Assembly: GCF_020536995.1 (NCBI RefSeq)
Contig: NC_068365.1
Coordinates: 33,908,067 to 33,972,066, forward strand
DNA: 64,000 nt
From: Dreissena polymorpha
Lineage: Eukaryota; Mollusca; Bivalvia; Myida; Dreissenidae
Direction: 5' to 3'
In this document: one piece after another, positions 23,301 through 37,009 of the stretch
How positions within the stretch are numbered: the first letter of the stretch is position 1
Layout of the letters: every line of letters starts with the position of its first letter
Made by a program: the position numbers and the translations under genes
Notes under the pieces: generated by a model
The model's input: the letters and a program-made list of their open reading frames with translations, nothing else
Told to the model about the DNA's origin: nothing
Databases searched by the model: none

Positions 23301-24300
23301 CCGAGATCCCCTTTATAGAACATTAATTTATTTCACAAACTTGAAATGTCATATAAGCAATAACTAAGCATTATTAAGTATGTATAAGTCACGTGTGCAT
23401 GTAAAATAATTGAGAAATTTGGTACCCAATTCGTGTAACTTTACGAAATCCCCGTTAAAAATCGCGATTCTGTGTGTGTCAGAAACAAGTGAAAACCATT
23501 TTGTTATTTTTTTAATAAAGACGGTTCGATAAATGCTATTGTAAAAGAGTTATTATTACTGATATTAGTTAACCAATAAATGCGGCAACTTCGGGGAAGT
23601 CGGTACCTGCGCGATCGTCTGATATTGGTAGCCTTATTAACTTATAATAGCCTGACCGTATTCCATTTCGTACAACGCAAATTTTATATCAGACAATGTC
23701 CAAACTTACTGTGTTGTTTTTGCGCTTTAAATTATAGTGATTGATAAATGTCCCATAAGCAATGTTTAATATGATTAATATCACTTTTATACGCAATAAC
23801 ATGTGGGATTGAGGTACCCACCCGGCGTCAGAAAGCGCGTAAAACTTCACCGAATTCCCAGTTATAAAGCGCTATTTCGTGTCAAATACACGGGTAGAGG
23901 GGAATGTTTCGGTAATAATTTTGTTAATAACACGGGTAAATATCGGTGAAGTGTTAATTTATTGCAAATACCACCATTACACGTAATAACGGGTTCGATT
24001 TCGGTAAGCGCACAAGCGTTTGAGAGCGTGTTTAATGTACCGATTTACCCATTATAAATAGCTGATGTTCTCTTTAATCGTATATTTTCTGCATTTGCAG
24101 AATAACTAAATGGCATCAACCCCTTTACGAGTGTAATATGGTGTTAAACAAGTCCATAAAATCATCCGGAATATCGCGTAAATCTATATGCAGTCTATAA
24201 GCAAAGAAGCCATTTTGGTGTTAGCTTGTCTAGGTTTTCTTCCCGCTGAGCCATGTGATTAAGTGGGCGGAGCGATCACTGATAAGGCGTCATGTCAATT

Positions 24301-27300
24301 GCTTCGACGTGTGTATGTATGTTGGTTTCTTAACAACAAAAAACCATATCAATTTTATAATAATGAATTAAGACTGATATAAGATACCATGGAATTAGAT
24401 GGTTTTCTTTAATGCAGTGAATGCAATGTAACCGTCGATTGTTTAGTATACTGTAACCTCAATGATGAACGCTTGGTATGATCATGACATGAATGTGACG
24501 CTTTCATAACAATAGTCCGTTCTGAATGTCAAGGATGATTTTAATAATAGCTTAGTGTCCGTTACTGAACAATAAAACATCAAGAATTGACTTAACTTGT
24601 ATAAATGACCAGCAGTAGCATGGTACATGTAATGTGTAAATATGGATAACTTAAGCCTTTCCAAAAGATAACCTTATTCAAATAACGATAACCGAAGTCA
24701 AATACCTTGGCTAAATTTTATCCAAAACGTAACCAAACAGTGCACCTGTTTAAATATAAATGTTCATATAACCAAACAAGAGATCCTAAAATTGAAGATA
24801 ACCAAAAGTTATTCACTGGTTAAGTTATACAGAGTTAATCGATTGACTGTAGTTTGAAATTAACTTATGGTTTACAGAAAAACGTTGTGCTTTACGTGAG
24901 GACGAGCGATGGTTGTATACAAGAAAAACTAATATTTATTAATTGTTTAAACATTGTTGATAAATTTAGTTATCTTGCCTCTGTTTTTTAAACGTACTGT
25001 GAATTGTACTGCAAATGATAAGTTTAAATGCTTAGTGTGAATTGTCCGATTTTTTTGTAGGTTCTACTCTTAATGATGCGTAAAAAATTTGGGGTTTTAT
25101 CAAGTTTAAATATATTGAACGTGAGCATTTAACATTTTGCGAATCAATTTCAAGAAGCATATCGTATTGATGTATGATCTATCAAAACGGTATTGTTTCT
25201 TCAAATTCGATTTTAGAGCTTTAGAAGATTGTAAATGATGTCACTTTAACTGGGTGTCCTGCTCAAATGATCTTATAGATACTTTTGCCTTGTCAGGAGT
25301 GTTTTTAAATCCAAAAACTATATTTTCCTGTAAACCTGAGGAAATTTGTAACACTACAGAATGTGTCCACACTCATTACAAATTCGCACATGTCGTTATG
25401 GCTCTAGATATATATAAAGAGACGAAATATACTGATTTTACTGTGTTTGTCACGATTAAGAAGACGTATACAATTTTATATGCATTCTATATTTTTATAA
25501 GGCGGCACGTTCTCGATACAAGATTTAACGTTTGTACGTCACTATATAAATTCAATTCTCTAATGAGATCGGTTACTCTTATACCTCGTATAAGAGCTGC
25601 AAACTATATAAAATATGCAAAAGATATAGGAAAATATTTTACCGTGTAATACATATTTATCCATGTGCATGTATTGTAGGCTGTAAATTGTTTTTGATTC
25701 GATATTTGTATTATTCTGTTAAAAATATTTCCTTAACCAACTGACCCCTGATTTCTTGTATTTAATCACCTTATTTTACACATTATGAACTATGGTCTTA
25801 TCTTGAATAAAAGGCTTGCCATGTCTTGCCTTGTCTTATGCCTTTATTACCTCCTGTTATGTTTGCTGTTAATGAAGGCATAACACGATACTTTCAACAC
25901 TTCATATAAACAAAGACTGGGCAACGTCTTTAAAAGCAACACGGTATACTGAAGTCACATAACTTATAACAAAAGCCTTAATCTTTCTAACACTCTCACT
26001 AAAAGAATATGTATATTGGTGTCAGTTTGTTGGTAAAAGCCTGTGTCAGCATATGATTGTGTAAGTTTCTGAGGTTATTTATTTTATTATTTCTTACTCT
26101 TACTATTTGAAAGTTAAAAAAACGATGCATGCCACCACAATAAAGCTAAGTGTAGATGTGCAAGACACGTGTTCAAACGACTGATGTTCATGCGACTTAT
26201 CCAAACCCTCTTAAGTTTTTGCCCTCAGCCAAACTGACAAACCGGTTCGGAGCTATAAGGCACGATATTGATAAAGCTATAGTGTTCATCGATTTTCAAT
26301 TTATAGGATTTGTGTTGCCATATCAGTTGCTATTTATGTTGAACTCAACTAAATGCATTTTGCCAGCGACCTAGCAATATTTTTGGCAAGCATATTTAAC
26401 AGCCGAGAAAACGATCATTGCAACTACCTTAGCTAACGGATCCCCGGACTTTACTGATCCCGATAACTAACTCTGCAGGTCATTTTGCTCTTGTTGGCTA
26501 GGACTTTATGCATATTATATACAGCTAATCCGATTTATGTATGCTCAACAGATGGCAGCTTAACATGTTTTTGCTGGTTGTTATGAACGACTCGAAATAT
26601 TTAAAGGCTGTTCTGGTGCATAAACCGAATAATTATATGCAAACATCTACAACGTAACGTCATCCACGCGAAAAGCATGGAAAGCGTAGGCACACTGATA
26701 ACTGAATAAAATCTTAAAAAAGCATAGAACTCAATCTTTTGCTCGACAGTTGTCTTACAGTCATGTATGTAAAAGAATTGAACTACCAACTCTGATTGGG
26801 GATTGCATAAAACTATAAAACGCTGTTGCCCGAACTTTAATTTACTATACAGTGACATAATCAACTTAATCTAATATGGTAACACCGGTTTAACACTGTA
26901 TGGCGACAAAACGTTATGTTATTAAGGGATGATTTAAAGGAGTTATTTATTTGTTCGTTCAAGGCATTGTTATGGCGTTGTGTACATGAATAACGTTTAA
27001 CTTTCTGATTTTTTTGTGAATCATATCTTTATAGTGAATACTTTTGTTTTAAAACGCTTACACAAGGATTAGCATTGTAAAAATACATTTAAAAAAAAAA
27101 ATTGGAAATATGAAAATGTAAAAAAAGTTATCAAAACAAAACAAAAACGTAGGCTTTATATTAATTTAAACAAAATAACACGCTTGGCTTAGAACAATGC
27201 TGGCATATATACACATGCATTCTTGTATTGATTGTCATCAATTGAAATCAGAAAAACAATAACACATTATGTAACGCTTTTCATCCATAATTTAGTGTTT

Positions 27301-28367
27301 CAACAACCATGATTCAAAAGCCTGGGTGGTAATTTAGCAGCACGATCTTTTTGTGTATTAAACAAGCCGAGTCCGAGCCCCAGAGTTGATGCTTTTTTTC
27401 TCATTGTATCTGTTATTTCTATGTTTCATAAAGATTCAAAACTTTATCGCATATTACAGTTTTGCCAGTACATTCATTAAATTATAATATTCAAACATAC
27501 GATATTTTAATAGTAACAATAGATGTTTTACAAAAAGTAATTATTTTTCTCTATAAAAAGTGTGATAGTATTATATGCCATCACAAGAACAATGTAAGAG
27601 GTTTTTATACTGGAATAACAATTTCTGTATGACAAAATCATGGAAAAATGTCGGAGGTATCAACATGAAACATAAATACTAGCTATATTTTATTGAAAAA
27701 GGTGCAGTTTAGAAATACCATATTTATAACCATAATTGCATGGCTTTTGCCACTTGTAAATGTTTAATACTTATTCAAACTGCCATCTGCGTCTGTACTG
27801 CTTTTGACTCATATACGATATGATGCGCACATTTTCCACTTTATCTAACTTATAAATCAAAACTTGCAAAACCGAATGAGCAGTGGTATTAGCGCGCGTG
27901 TGTTTGTGTTGGTGTATTGTTTTAACATTATAACACATCCTAATTCAGCCGGTTAACCAGTACACAGTTTGCATGTTTACGCTATTGACAACTGCCCTTA
28001 TCTAATCAAATGAAAGTGCTAAAGCATCGTAAGAGCTAGTTCTAGACAAATCCATACAAAATGTATGAAGATGGTGCATCAATCTAACCACATGATCATC
28101 GAATTTGTAGTCCAGCGATCTAACAAAAGATCCCTCAGATCCATATCTTGATAGCGTTTACTTTGCTTTTCTGTCTAAGGTACATAAATAATCGAGATAA
28201 AATCGCATAGGTGAGATACATTGAAAGACCCCATGCACAAAAAAAATTAACATTCTTCATAATAATAAAGTATCATGATCACGCAACAAGATATTTAACA
28301 AAAAAGCAACCCCCACACGCTTCACATTTCAGGTATTGCGAAAGACTTCGAGAACAACTTATTAAGT

Positions 28368-28372
<5 letters not shown>
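24301..28372. other. Gene-free stretch, nothing recognised
   Basis: About 4 kb of AT-rich sequence. A 131-codon frame at 25254-25649 matches no family I know and has no gene context. I recognise no repeat family here, though unfamiliar ones may be present. Confidence 0.4.

Positions 28373-28442
<70 letters not shown>
28373..28442. repeat. (AT)n microsatellite, ~35 repeats
   Basis: An uninterrupted AT dinucleotide run. Confidence 0.97.
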
Positions 28443-28444
<2 letters not shown>

Positions 28445-30400
28445 AAGCAGTTTCATTGAATGTGAAGTATATAATAAGTTTGCACTTTTATGTAATTGTT
28501 CATCAACAAGTATAAAATTTTGTTTCCAATTTAACTTCTAAATAGGTTGCTTTGTCACCATACACGTGCTATTTATTTTTGCCAAAGTTCAGACATCAGT
28601 ACAAATTATAAGATACCATACATAGTATAGCGGGATAAGTTACCGATTGTAAAATGCCCATAGGCATTCACAATTAACAAATGGAGTGGCTGACGCCAGA
28701 CTAAGAACGTCGAGATCTTTAATATTGCATTAATGTATGAATGTATCCTTGCGAAAAACAACACAATTTTTTATCCAGAGCGCAGTGTTTTTAACGTTAT
28801 TATTTTTGGTTACCAAAGAAACCATTACACTTAAATAATAATGTTATCGTTCATATTGGACAACACTTATTGCCATAGACGGTCAATTTGTAAATATTTA
28901 ATACTTGTAAAATAACCACTCCACAAGAGTGTATACTATACAAATATACATACTTCACTAAAGCCTTTGTGTCCATTATCCATCATGCACAGTATTTTTC
29001 GTATTTATGGTTTAGCAACAACACAACTTCAAAAAACATATACATGCATATGAGAGTATGTAAAACATGCATATACAACACAATTAAATTTATTGTAAAG
29101 ATAATTCTTTTTAATACAATTCTAAACAAAAACCTTGAAATTATTTGCAAGTTTGTGTTTTGAATCGAATCACCAACCCGTATCTACCATCTTTTTTCTT
29201 TAAAAAAAACCCATAATGTTACTGGTATTGGGCCACACATTTTGTTAGTAATTAGTTTCATATGAATTGTGTGAGAACTCTTAATAAAGTATTGATCAAA
29301 ACTTTACTTTATAATATAAATTTATAGTTGAAGATTGTACTTCCTCAATTTTAAATTGTCTGTTGTTTGTTTTCAAGATGGCGTCAATTATGGCCGCAAA
29401 ACATATTTTTTGAGTTATGTGAGTATCCTTTCAAATTTATGATATTGGTGTCTATACGTAGGTTTCTGGTGGAAAGAACAACATTAAGATAATGAAAAAA
29501 TATATTAGTCTATTACGCAACACCGAAATCCATCAATGCGTCTAAATGATCGCTATCAAAATTGCCGAGAGTGCAAAACTATTTACTCATACGTGATGAT
29601 TGTTATGTTCACCGCCAATGATTGGTAGACAGAAAACACAATAATATCACCAAACACGAAAGTGGGGCATTGTTAGGCATTTCCAATATATTTTCAATAT
29701 ATTTTCAATATATGTTTAGCATCGCACTACCATGCGACGAACGTGTCCGCGTTATTTGACTTAACACGGGTCTAGACCCAAACCTGGTTTTAGTCGGCTG
29801 AAGAGACTGATAAGCCTCATTGAGAAAGCATTTAAAATTAACCCTATAGATCCCCATGTTGCAATGTCACAAAATCGTTTTTCCAGACAGTACATATTAT
29901 CCAAGCATTGCAATCTTAATGAATTGCTTTATTTTGTGTCAAAGAATTCGTGTCCTGTTTGAGGTTTAGTCTTTACCTGACATATACCGTTTTGAGTTAA
30001 GTTTTCTGCATTGAAGGTTAGTAAACCATTTGAATTTAAACACATATACATTTTAATCAAATTAAGGTAACTAGATTACAATTTTCCTTGTTATTGTTGT
30101 GAATATAAGGTGTTTTAATCCGTCTGCAAGTATACTTAACCTTTAATGCAGATGCTATTGTTAAAAGCATTATTATATTTTATTTGCCGTAAGCCAGTAG
30201 TACCAGATTTGATTTTTTTAAACTCGATTTCTAGGTTAAGGATGAGATATTAAAAGATCATTCTATGAGGTTCATCTTCTAGCTGCAGCATTGTTGTGTA
30301 CATTCTTCAGTTAAAGTTATTAATAGTAAACTCTTTCATTGGAAGGCTGCCGAAATAATCCGCAATCATTCTTAATTCGCCACAAAGTAGTTGCCTTAAA
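28443..30400. other. Gene-free stretch
   Basis: AT-rich, with no coding or repeat structure recognised apart from the short tandem 'tttcaatatat' near 29685-29712. Confidence 0.4.
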
Positions 30401-30404
30401 AACA

Positions 30405-31740
30405 ATTTTCTGATGTCGGGGTGTTTTCATACACTAATAAGCTTGCTGGTGGCCTTAGGATCCATCATGGAAAGAACCGGACTCAAAATCAAACTTGAAA
30501 CTGTCTATAAAGAAAATGCAACTTTGCATATTGTGACAGGGAAAGCTGTCCAGAGGGCTTTGCTGGGCCATTGCCTTGCTGACAAGTGCCTACACAGTCC
30601 GCTAATAGCCGAAACAACTAGGAAGACCCCGAGATTCAGAAACTGCTGGATCATGCCGAGAAGTTGTATTCTTCCATAATTATGATTGAGACGACGCTTG
30701 CAGTGGCTACATGTTCTGACTTTTGTATCAAACGCGAGATGGCTATAGAAAAAGAAAACAAAATGAACCCAGACCTCAGGCCAACAATGCAATGCAGGAT
30801 TTCACAGTAATGACCTATAATACAACACAGAAAGTCAACTGTTGCGCGCATCAAATGGGATGCCTCTGATCTCGAGAAAATGCAGACAAATATTACAACA
30901 TGATCACTCTTCAATGCTGAGCTTATTCTAAGAAACATTGTTAATGGGATAGTGGCTGGGTCAGATGTGAATGTTCATGTATTTGAGGCGGTTCGAAACT
31001 AGATCATACGCGATATCATAGGGAGATCGGCCTTTGTTTATAAATTGGAGACTAAAGATTGAGCCAAAACACTTAAGACAAAAACAGCCGTGATGATTGA
31101 TTATTACCGTGCTATTGAATTTAACCATTTGTTCAAGCATTTCCTTGAAGTGTAAAAATCTTTAGATCCTTTCATTGAAGACTTACTGTCGTATGAACTT
31201 AGCCCCCATACCTCTTTTCTTTTTAAAGTCAAGATTATACCTAGTAAAACAGACAAGCTTTAGATCGCTCAAGCAATTAGATATAATGATTCAGAATTAT
31301 TAAGTGGGGCTGCGATGAACTGTATTCCTGAAACAGACTGTTACGTGCTCTTTTCTCTTTCTTTTACCATATAAATAGACGACTGATATAACGTTCCCCC
31401 AACATGCATTCAACAGTATTCCATAGCCAACTCTTATTATATCATATAATCGTATGGTTTGGGATGGCAAATAATATGAAACCGACTGAATATGAGTGGA
31501 AACAGCACAACGACCGATTAATTCCAATAATTACCCAAAACAATGCTGCAATTGACGAACTATTGAAAATCATACACGGATACTGTTTTGTAGGATATAC
31601 ATCGTCTCGATGCAGCTGGCGACGGTCAGGACTCCCCATTCCTTCTGTATATTACATTTGCCAAACTGAAAATGGTGAGAATCCAAACAATTTTGAAGTG
31701 GTCGGTACTGAGGAGGAGGACTTCATTGAGAATTAAACGC
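30405..31740 (+). mobile_element. Broken copy of a multicopy bivalve ORF family, probably element-linked
   Basis: The start encodes LLVALGSIMERTGLKIKLE and GKAVQRALLGHCLADKC. Near the end DELLKIIHGYC and SSRCSWRR resemble the Cys-rich 'PxELLxxIRC...CxRCSC' tail of the same family. I recall this ORF family as very abundant in bivalve and cnidarian genomes, probably carried by mobile elements; I do not know which class. The copy is broken in several places and is treated as a fossil. Boundaries are approximate and no terminal repeats were identified. Confidence 0.45.
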
Positions 31741-31899
31741 TTTGAGACAAATGTAATGGACAAAGGGGACTATGTATCAGGTGATAGTAGACAGCTGAAT
31801 GCCATACATTTGATTCCATGATTACTCAACTGCTTAGTTATATCAAAAATTCAATCTAAGTGTACATTGTCTTCCAAACCATTGCGTTTGACATAACAA

Positions 31900-32345
31900 T
31901 AATCACTTTTGAGTTAAAAATTATGGCCTAGTGATGACTTCGTATTTTTTCGGGGCCATTTGGGACACCATGTTAGATTTCTGTGTACAATAAAAAAGAG
32001 AGTTCATCTGATGATCTTTACGTGTTAATTGTCCTCCAAAATCCGGGTATAGAGACCAAAATAATCAAATTTGAGTGGAAAGTTACAAGGTTAGGATAAT
32101 GAATGGGTTTTGGCGGCCATCTTGCAAAAACACTTTCCGGATGTTCGATGATGATAAACTTTTGATATGTTATAAAGTACGTTTAACCTCGCCACGATCA
32201 GTAAAAGTAAATTGTGTAGCAATTTATTAGGGTTAAAGTTTATACTGACCTTACTATATGCAATATCGGACATGTTTATGTCAGGTTTATGTTCAAAACA
32301 AATATAATCAAAATCGTTTGTTGTTGTACCTCTATTGAACAAAAC
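31900..32345. repeat. Dispersed mollusc-type repeat
   Basis: Phrases such as 'gttcatctgatgatctttacg' and 'ttttggcggccatcttgcaaaaac' are ones I associate with a bivalve intergenic repeat. Boundaries are uncertain and nothing is encoded. Confidence 0.35.
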
Positions 32346-32374
32346 CAAAATAACACTCTACGGAAATTATTTCT

Positions 32375-32600
32375 GGCCTTTGTTTAGTTTAGTTTGTTTA
32401 AACCTATTTATTTTAGCTCGATTGCATCGAAAGCCTCTGGCTTATAGCAACGCTCTCGAGTGCGTTTCCTGGGCCTATAACCAGATCTTGGTTTCTTTGG
32501 GGAAGATCTAGAGAACACTTCCAGATTGGGTATTGAACCGGTGAAATCCCAATCGCTAAGCGGACACCTAACCCATTACGCCACGTCGAAATTTCTGGCC
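32375..32600 (-). repeat. tRNA-derived SINE
   Basis: On the minus strand, ggcgtaatgggttaggtgtc (A-box-like) and ggttcaatacccaat (B-box-like) are spaced as in a tRNA-derived SINE head. The body ('cctggg...ataaccagatcttgg') follows. It is degraded as a tRNA, so not a functional gene. Confidence 0.65.
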
Positions 32601-35300
32601 TCCATGTTTAAAAGTAAAAAATTAATAAAAGTGTTTTAAATTGTTTGGTAAAGAGATGTAACTGCTAGTGAATATACGGAGTAAATTTGAGAGTGGAATT
32701 TAACCCGGAACACTATTTAAGCACATAATCCATCTCGCATAAACTCGTTTTAACCTTTTATTATTTCTGTAGAGCTTTATTTAGGCCTTGCTGATTAAAC
32801 GATTCCTGATTTAACAATACTTTTATCCTACTGCTTCAATACTTCCCCCGCGTTATATCCATCTGCGGTAAACAGCTGTAGATAACTCTATTTGCACGAT
32901 TAAATACTTAACGGATTGTTGTTATGCTCGTGAAAGAATGCATTCATACATGATTGATATAGGTTTAAGAAGTATATATTCAAGTAGATCGATTTGCTCA
33001 GATTTTATGGTCCAATTTTGATATTTCTGCTGCATTATTGAATGCAATGACAACGCTGGAATAACGTGTGGACTTAAAAGAAGGTATAGATATTTATAAT
33101 AAGTGATTTTGCAAGAATAGTGTTTGTTTAATGGAAACAGTTGTCTAGCAAATGATTAGATTTGACGTTCGACTTGTCTGTTTTTGAACAAAATGAACAA
33201 AAAATGCGGTTGAAGGGTAACACATCTTGAATATTTTTCACCCGAACAATAAGAACAAAAACAAACACTGAAAATCACATTTGGTAAAAGTATGCTATAA
33301 ACAAATCCAAAGCCGCTTTTGTCTTTTTGTGCAGCACTAATGAGATCTTAAACTGAGCGAATCAATTCTTTGAATGATACGTATTACTCTTTATGACCGT
33401 ATATAAATACACATGTATACTTTAGAATATTCCGTGGCCGCAGTAGACCAGAAACCTATTTATGACTTAATTGCATTTTGTTATCGCATAGTTCACAAAT
33501 ACAAGCAAACTAATGACACACTTGCTTGATTCAAATGCTGGTCTACTATAACTAGGTTTGGACAGTATTCCAAGCAACAAGAAACTTCCTTTTAATCTTA
33601 ATTCCATATTATAAATGAAAGATTGCATATTCGTTTTATGTACACTAGCAATACTTCATTATAAAGCCAAATAAGCCTTTTCTCAGTTTTAACAATGTTG
33701 TTTTTAAATCACCCAATGTTCGACATCTGGTGTGAACATATTGGCTCTCTGATCACATACATTTACAGAATTAAAAGAGACGTTATTTGTCGTCGTAATA
33801 TTTCAATCTTCCATTGGTTACAAATTTGTTCTAAATGTGAATCATTTAAATATGAATACACATTCATTGTTTGTGTTATTGGTGTAAACAATCGTCGATA
33901 TTTTTTATTAATTGACAGTTGCTTGAACGTATTCATCCGAATTATCATGGTACATTTTCAAACACATCTTGCATTCAATAACAGCTAGTGTGCCCATTTC
34001 ACAACATAGCTACGCCGCTATGTAAGATGGCCGTTAACGGTAGTCAAACGTAAAACGTCTGATTTGATTTAAACACAATCAACACGGTTAAGTGATTGGT
34101 TTAGCAATTCCGATATTTTCAACCGTTCATCGACCTTTGCAAGTAAGTGTGTTAAGTTTTGACACATCTTTAAAATTGACCATTTCAGAATTCAGCAATA
34201 AAAGGATACGTCTAATATTATGTTGAAAATTAATTAAAACTATGATTGGGTTTCAAACGCGTCTTAGTCCAGTGAATACACATGTCGGTGACTGATGATC
34301 TTTTCAACAAATAGGTTTGAAAATATAGAGTATTGCACAGAAGGCAAAGAATGAAAACAGCAGTCTTTACGTCTATTAATGTGTAACACTTTAGATGCTT
34401 CAATAAGTTTGTAAAACGTCGCTTTTACTTGACTCATACATGGGTTGTAATTGATAAAAACTATTAAATAGCTATTCTGTATAGTGTTTCACATTGGTAA
34501 GACTTTTATTTCGTAATTCTTGGGTGGAAAATTAAACCATGTGATTGTAAATAAACGCGTTAATTAACGTTATTTTTTTCTAAGTACGAATGTAAGGACC
34601 CTGGTTTTTGTGAGGCATTTGGTCTGACGCTATGATTTCATCATTTAAATTAGCTTTAGTATTAATTTATAGTTAAAATCAGTTCGCGATATTAAGACTT
34701 AGCGCGAGTTGCTTCTGTATAAACACGTGTTAAGTTTAACGTTAAGTGTATTAAAAAAAGTGTTATTCATAAAGGTGCAGTAATGTTTGTGTTTTTGTTG
34801 CATATATGCGGATTTTGTTTTGTCTTTTGGTACTGTTTGGCATTTCGCTCTTTGCATGAAATAAAGGCCCACAGTTTTATGCTGCTGAAAAAGATTAAGT
34901 TTATCTTTGTTTGTGTGCTAAGTCGAAATGTTTTCATGTATATTTGTGCACCTATCATGAAAACACAAGATCTAATACGAAAGATGCGTGAAATACATTG
35001 TATAAAATAGTTTACTCTAAATATTTTTTCATTGATACAAAAGGTATTCCTTTTCACAATCGTTTTGTTTCTTACAGCTGGTTTTAGTATCTTTTTAGTG
35101 TTTCATTAGATTGACTATTATTAATGAATTTAATACTGTGGTATTAAAGTTATTTTCCCTTGCACAAATTTGGGGTGAGATATGATTCACGTTCCATAAT
35201 TAATATTAAAAGTGATGGGGTAAACGACAATAAGTTTTAGTTCATGGTGTTCAAACAAATAAGTGTAAAAGAATTTTAATAGCTGGGGAGCAAAAATCGG
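32601..35300. other. Gene-free stretch
   Basis: About 2.7 kb of AT-rich DNA. Several 60-110 codon frames exist, but none carries recognisable motifs or splice-consistent context. Confidence 0.4.
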
Positions 35301-35306
35301 AAAATC

Positions 35307-35416
35307 GACAAGACGCGACCAAAGCACCGTGTTCAGGAGTTGCCGACAAGACGCGTCCAAAGCACCGTGTTCAGGAGTACGACAAGACGCGTCCAAAGCA
35401 CCGTGTTCAGGAGTTG
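35307..35416 (+). repeat. Minisatellite, 3 copies of a ~37-bp unit
   Basis: The unit gacaagacgcg-ccaaagcaccgtgttcaggag appears three times in a row with few changes. Confidence 0.85.
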
Positions 35417-35819
35417 CTTATTAAGGACTACAAAACATAGGTATTAATTTCAACGCCAATCGATGTGGTTTTTTCGAGATCATAGAAGTTTATATGTGCA
35501 CTAGCCTAAGTTTGCAATCGTGTGTGAACAAATAATTATTGAACGAGGATCTACAAATTGAATGCAGACCCTCTAACCATCAACGACTCAAAAATTATAT
35601 CAAACGTTATCCAACAACGACAGAACAAATAAGATAGTATTATGACACGGGCAAAAGCATTTATATCCGCATTTGCGTCACACATATACGACAATGAAAC
35701 TAATGAGAATTTTACGTTTAAACATTCAAATGTGTATTAGACAGTCAAACACGCTGCCATTTCGCGCTCCATTGCAGTTATCATACATGCGCTAAAAGTG
35801 TGTTATGCTGGCAAATCGC

Positions 35820-36436
35820 CCAGTCGCCGGTGGAGAGTAATCCTAATCAAATGTGCGACACAGCTGCGTAATAGAGTATGTCTTTAGATTTGAAAATCTA
35901 CGAAACATGCATGAATCAGATGTGAGATTGGCCTTCGGCGAAACATCTGTGACACAACTGTTGGATTAACTTAATATGCAGGTTTGAATATCTGAGGGAA
36001 ATCTTTGACAAGGCTGTGGGTTAGAGAGAGTATTTAGATTTAAGTCTCTACGAACCAGCTGTGCGATCACACTATTAGTAATGATTGAACTTGATCGATT
36101 GTGGGTGTGGGACATCTGTTAGACGCCTCTGAGGACCAAATAATATAAAATTATATACTAATGTGAAGCATATGCGGCTCTGCTAAAAAACTCGATTGAG
36201 TAGGTATATGTTATCATCTACTAAACAGCTAAGAGGCAGCGTTAATATACAACTTTTGGGTAATTGGAAACGCTTTTTATAGTGTTATGAACTTCCAGTA
36301 AACATCTACGGTTGTGCTATTGATTGAATACAATGACGTTCTTAAAAAAACTCCCACAACAGCTTTTATAATAGAGATATTAGACGTTTGAACTGCTTAT
36401 AAACAGCTGTGGAATGGCTCTGCGCTCGATTATTAT
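35820..36436. repeat. Degenerate internally repetitive region
   Basis: Phrases such as 'agatttgaaaatctacgaa', 'agatttaagtctctacgaa' and 'acagctgtggaa' recur at irregular spacing, suggesting a decayed tandem repeat with a unit around 100 bp or more. Confidence 0.3.
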
Positions 36437-36460
36437 CCCCACGCTTTTAAAAGCGTGGGG
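36437..36460. repeat. Perfect 24-bp palindrome
   Basis: The half-site ccccacgctttt is followed directly by its reverse complement aaaagcgtgggg. A related cgtggggatatgcg lies at about 38008. The pair may mark the edges of the composite repeat block between them. Confidence 0.85.
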
Positions 36461-36499
36461 ATATCGTATTGATTTTCGCTTTTCAGACCGTCCGTTCGG

Positions 36500-36985
36500 C
36501 TACTATCACCTCCTACACTATTAGCATTAGAACCTTGAACTAATGCACACGGTAGCTATGAGCTTATGTGCGACGGTGACCGCGACGAAATTTTGATCTG
36601 ACCCCTGGGTTAAAAGTTATGGGTAAATAAATGGGTAAAATGGTTAGAAAAACTCTCATTTTACTAACACCATACGACGCACATGATAATAACTTTAGAC
36701 CCAGGGGTCAGATCAAAATTCCAAATAGTGCACCGTCGCACATATGCTCATAGCTACCATGTGTGTAAGTTTCAAAATTCTAGTGCTAATATTGTAGGAG
36801 GAGATAGTGCTGAACCACGCCAACCCAAAACTTTAAAATGGTTAAACAAAAACTCATTTTACTAACAATATGCGACGCATATGATAATAACTTATGACCC
36901 AGGGGTCAGATCAAAATTCCAAATAGTGCACCGTCGCACATATGCTCATAGCTACAATGTGTGTAAGTTTCAAGGTTGTAGTGAA
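36500..36985. repeat. Inverted repeat plus a tandem duplication
   Basis: The segment 36545-36610 (gtagctatgag...gatctgacccctggg) is the inverse of 36699-36765. The block holding 'aggggtcagatcaaaattcc' and 'caccgtcgcacatatgctc' at about 36640-36790 is then repeated directly at about 36835-36985, a spacing near 195 bp. This looks like a foldback element with one arm duplicated. Confidence 0.75.
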
Positions 36986-37009
36986 TGACTTCATATTAAT
37001 AATGAACAT

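Larger units (their letters stand above)
22395..24300. mobile_element. ~1.9-kb element with inverted ends and THAP-domain remnants
   Basis: The left end (22395-22434, gaattgacatgacgcc...gctccgccc) is mirrored at 24260-24300 (gggcggagc...ggcgtcatgtcaatt), about 41 bp. Inside are two decayed THAP-like copies (22584, 23170) and degenerate direct repeats near 23411 and 23815. THAP domains are DNA-binding parts of P-type and some other transposases, so a non-autonomous DNA transposon is likely. Duplicated host promoter/exon material is an alternative. No target-site duplication is evident. Confidence 0.5.

Noticed and set aside
25254-25649. A 131-codon open frame
   Set aside because: No recognisable motif, no splice context and an AT-rich composition like its surroundings; probably chance.
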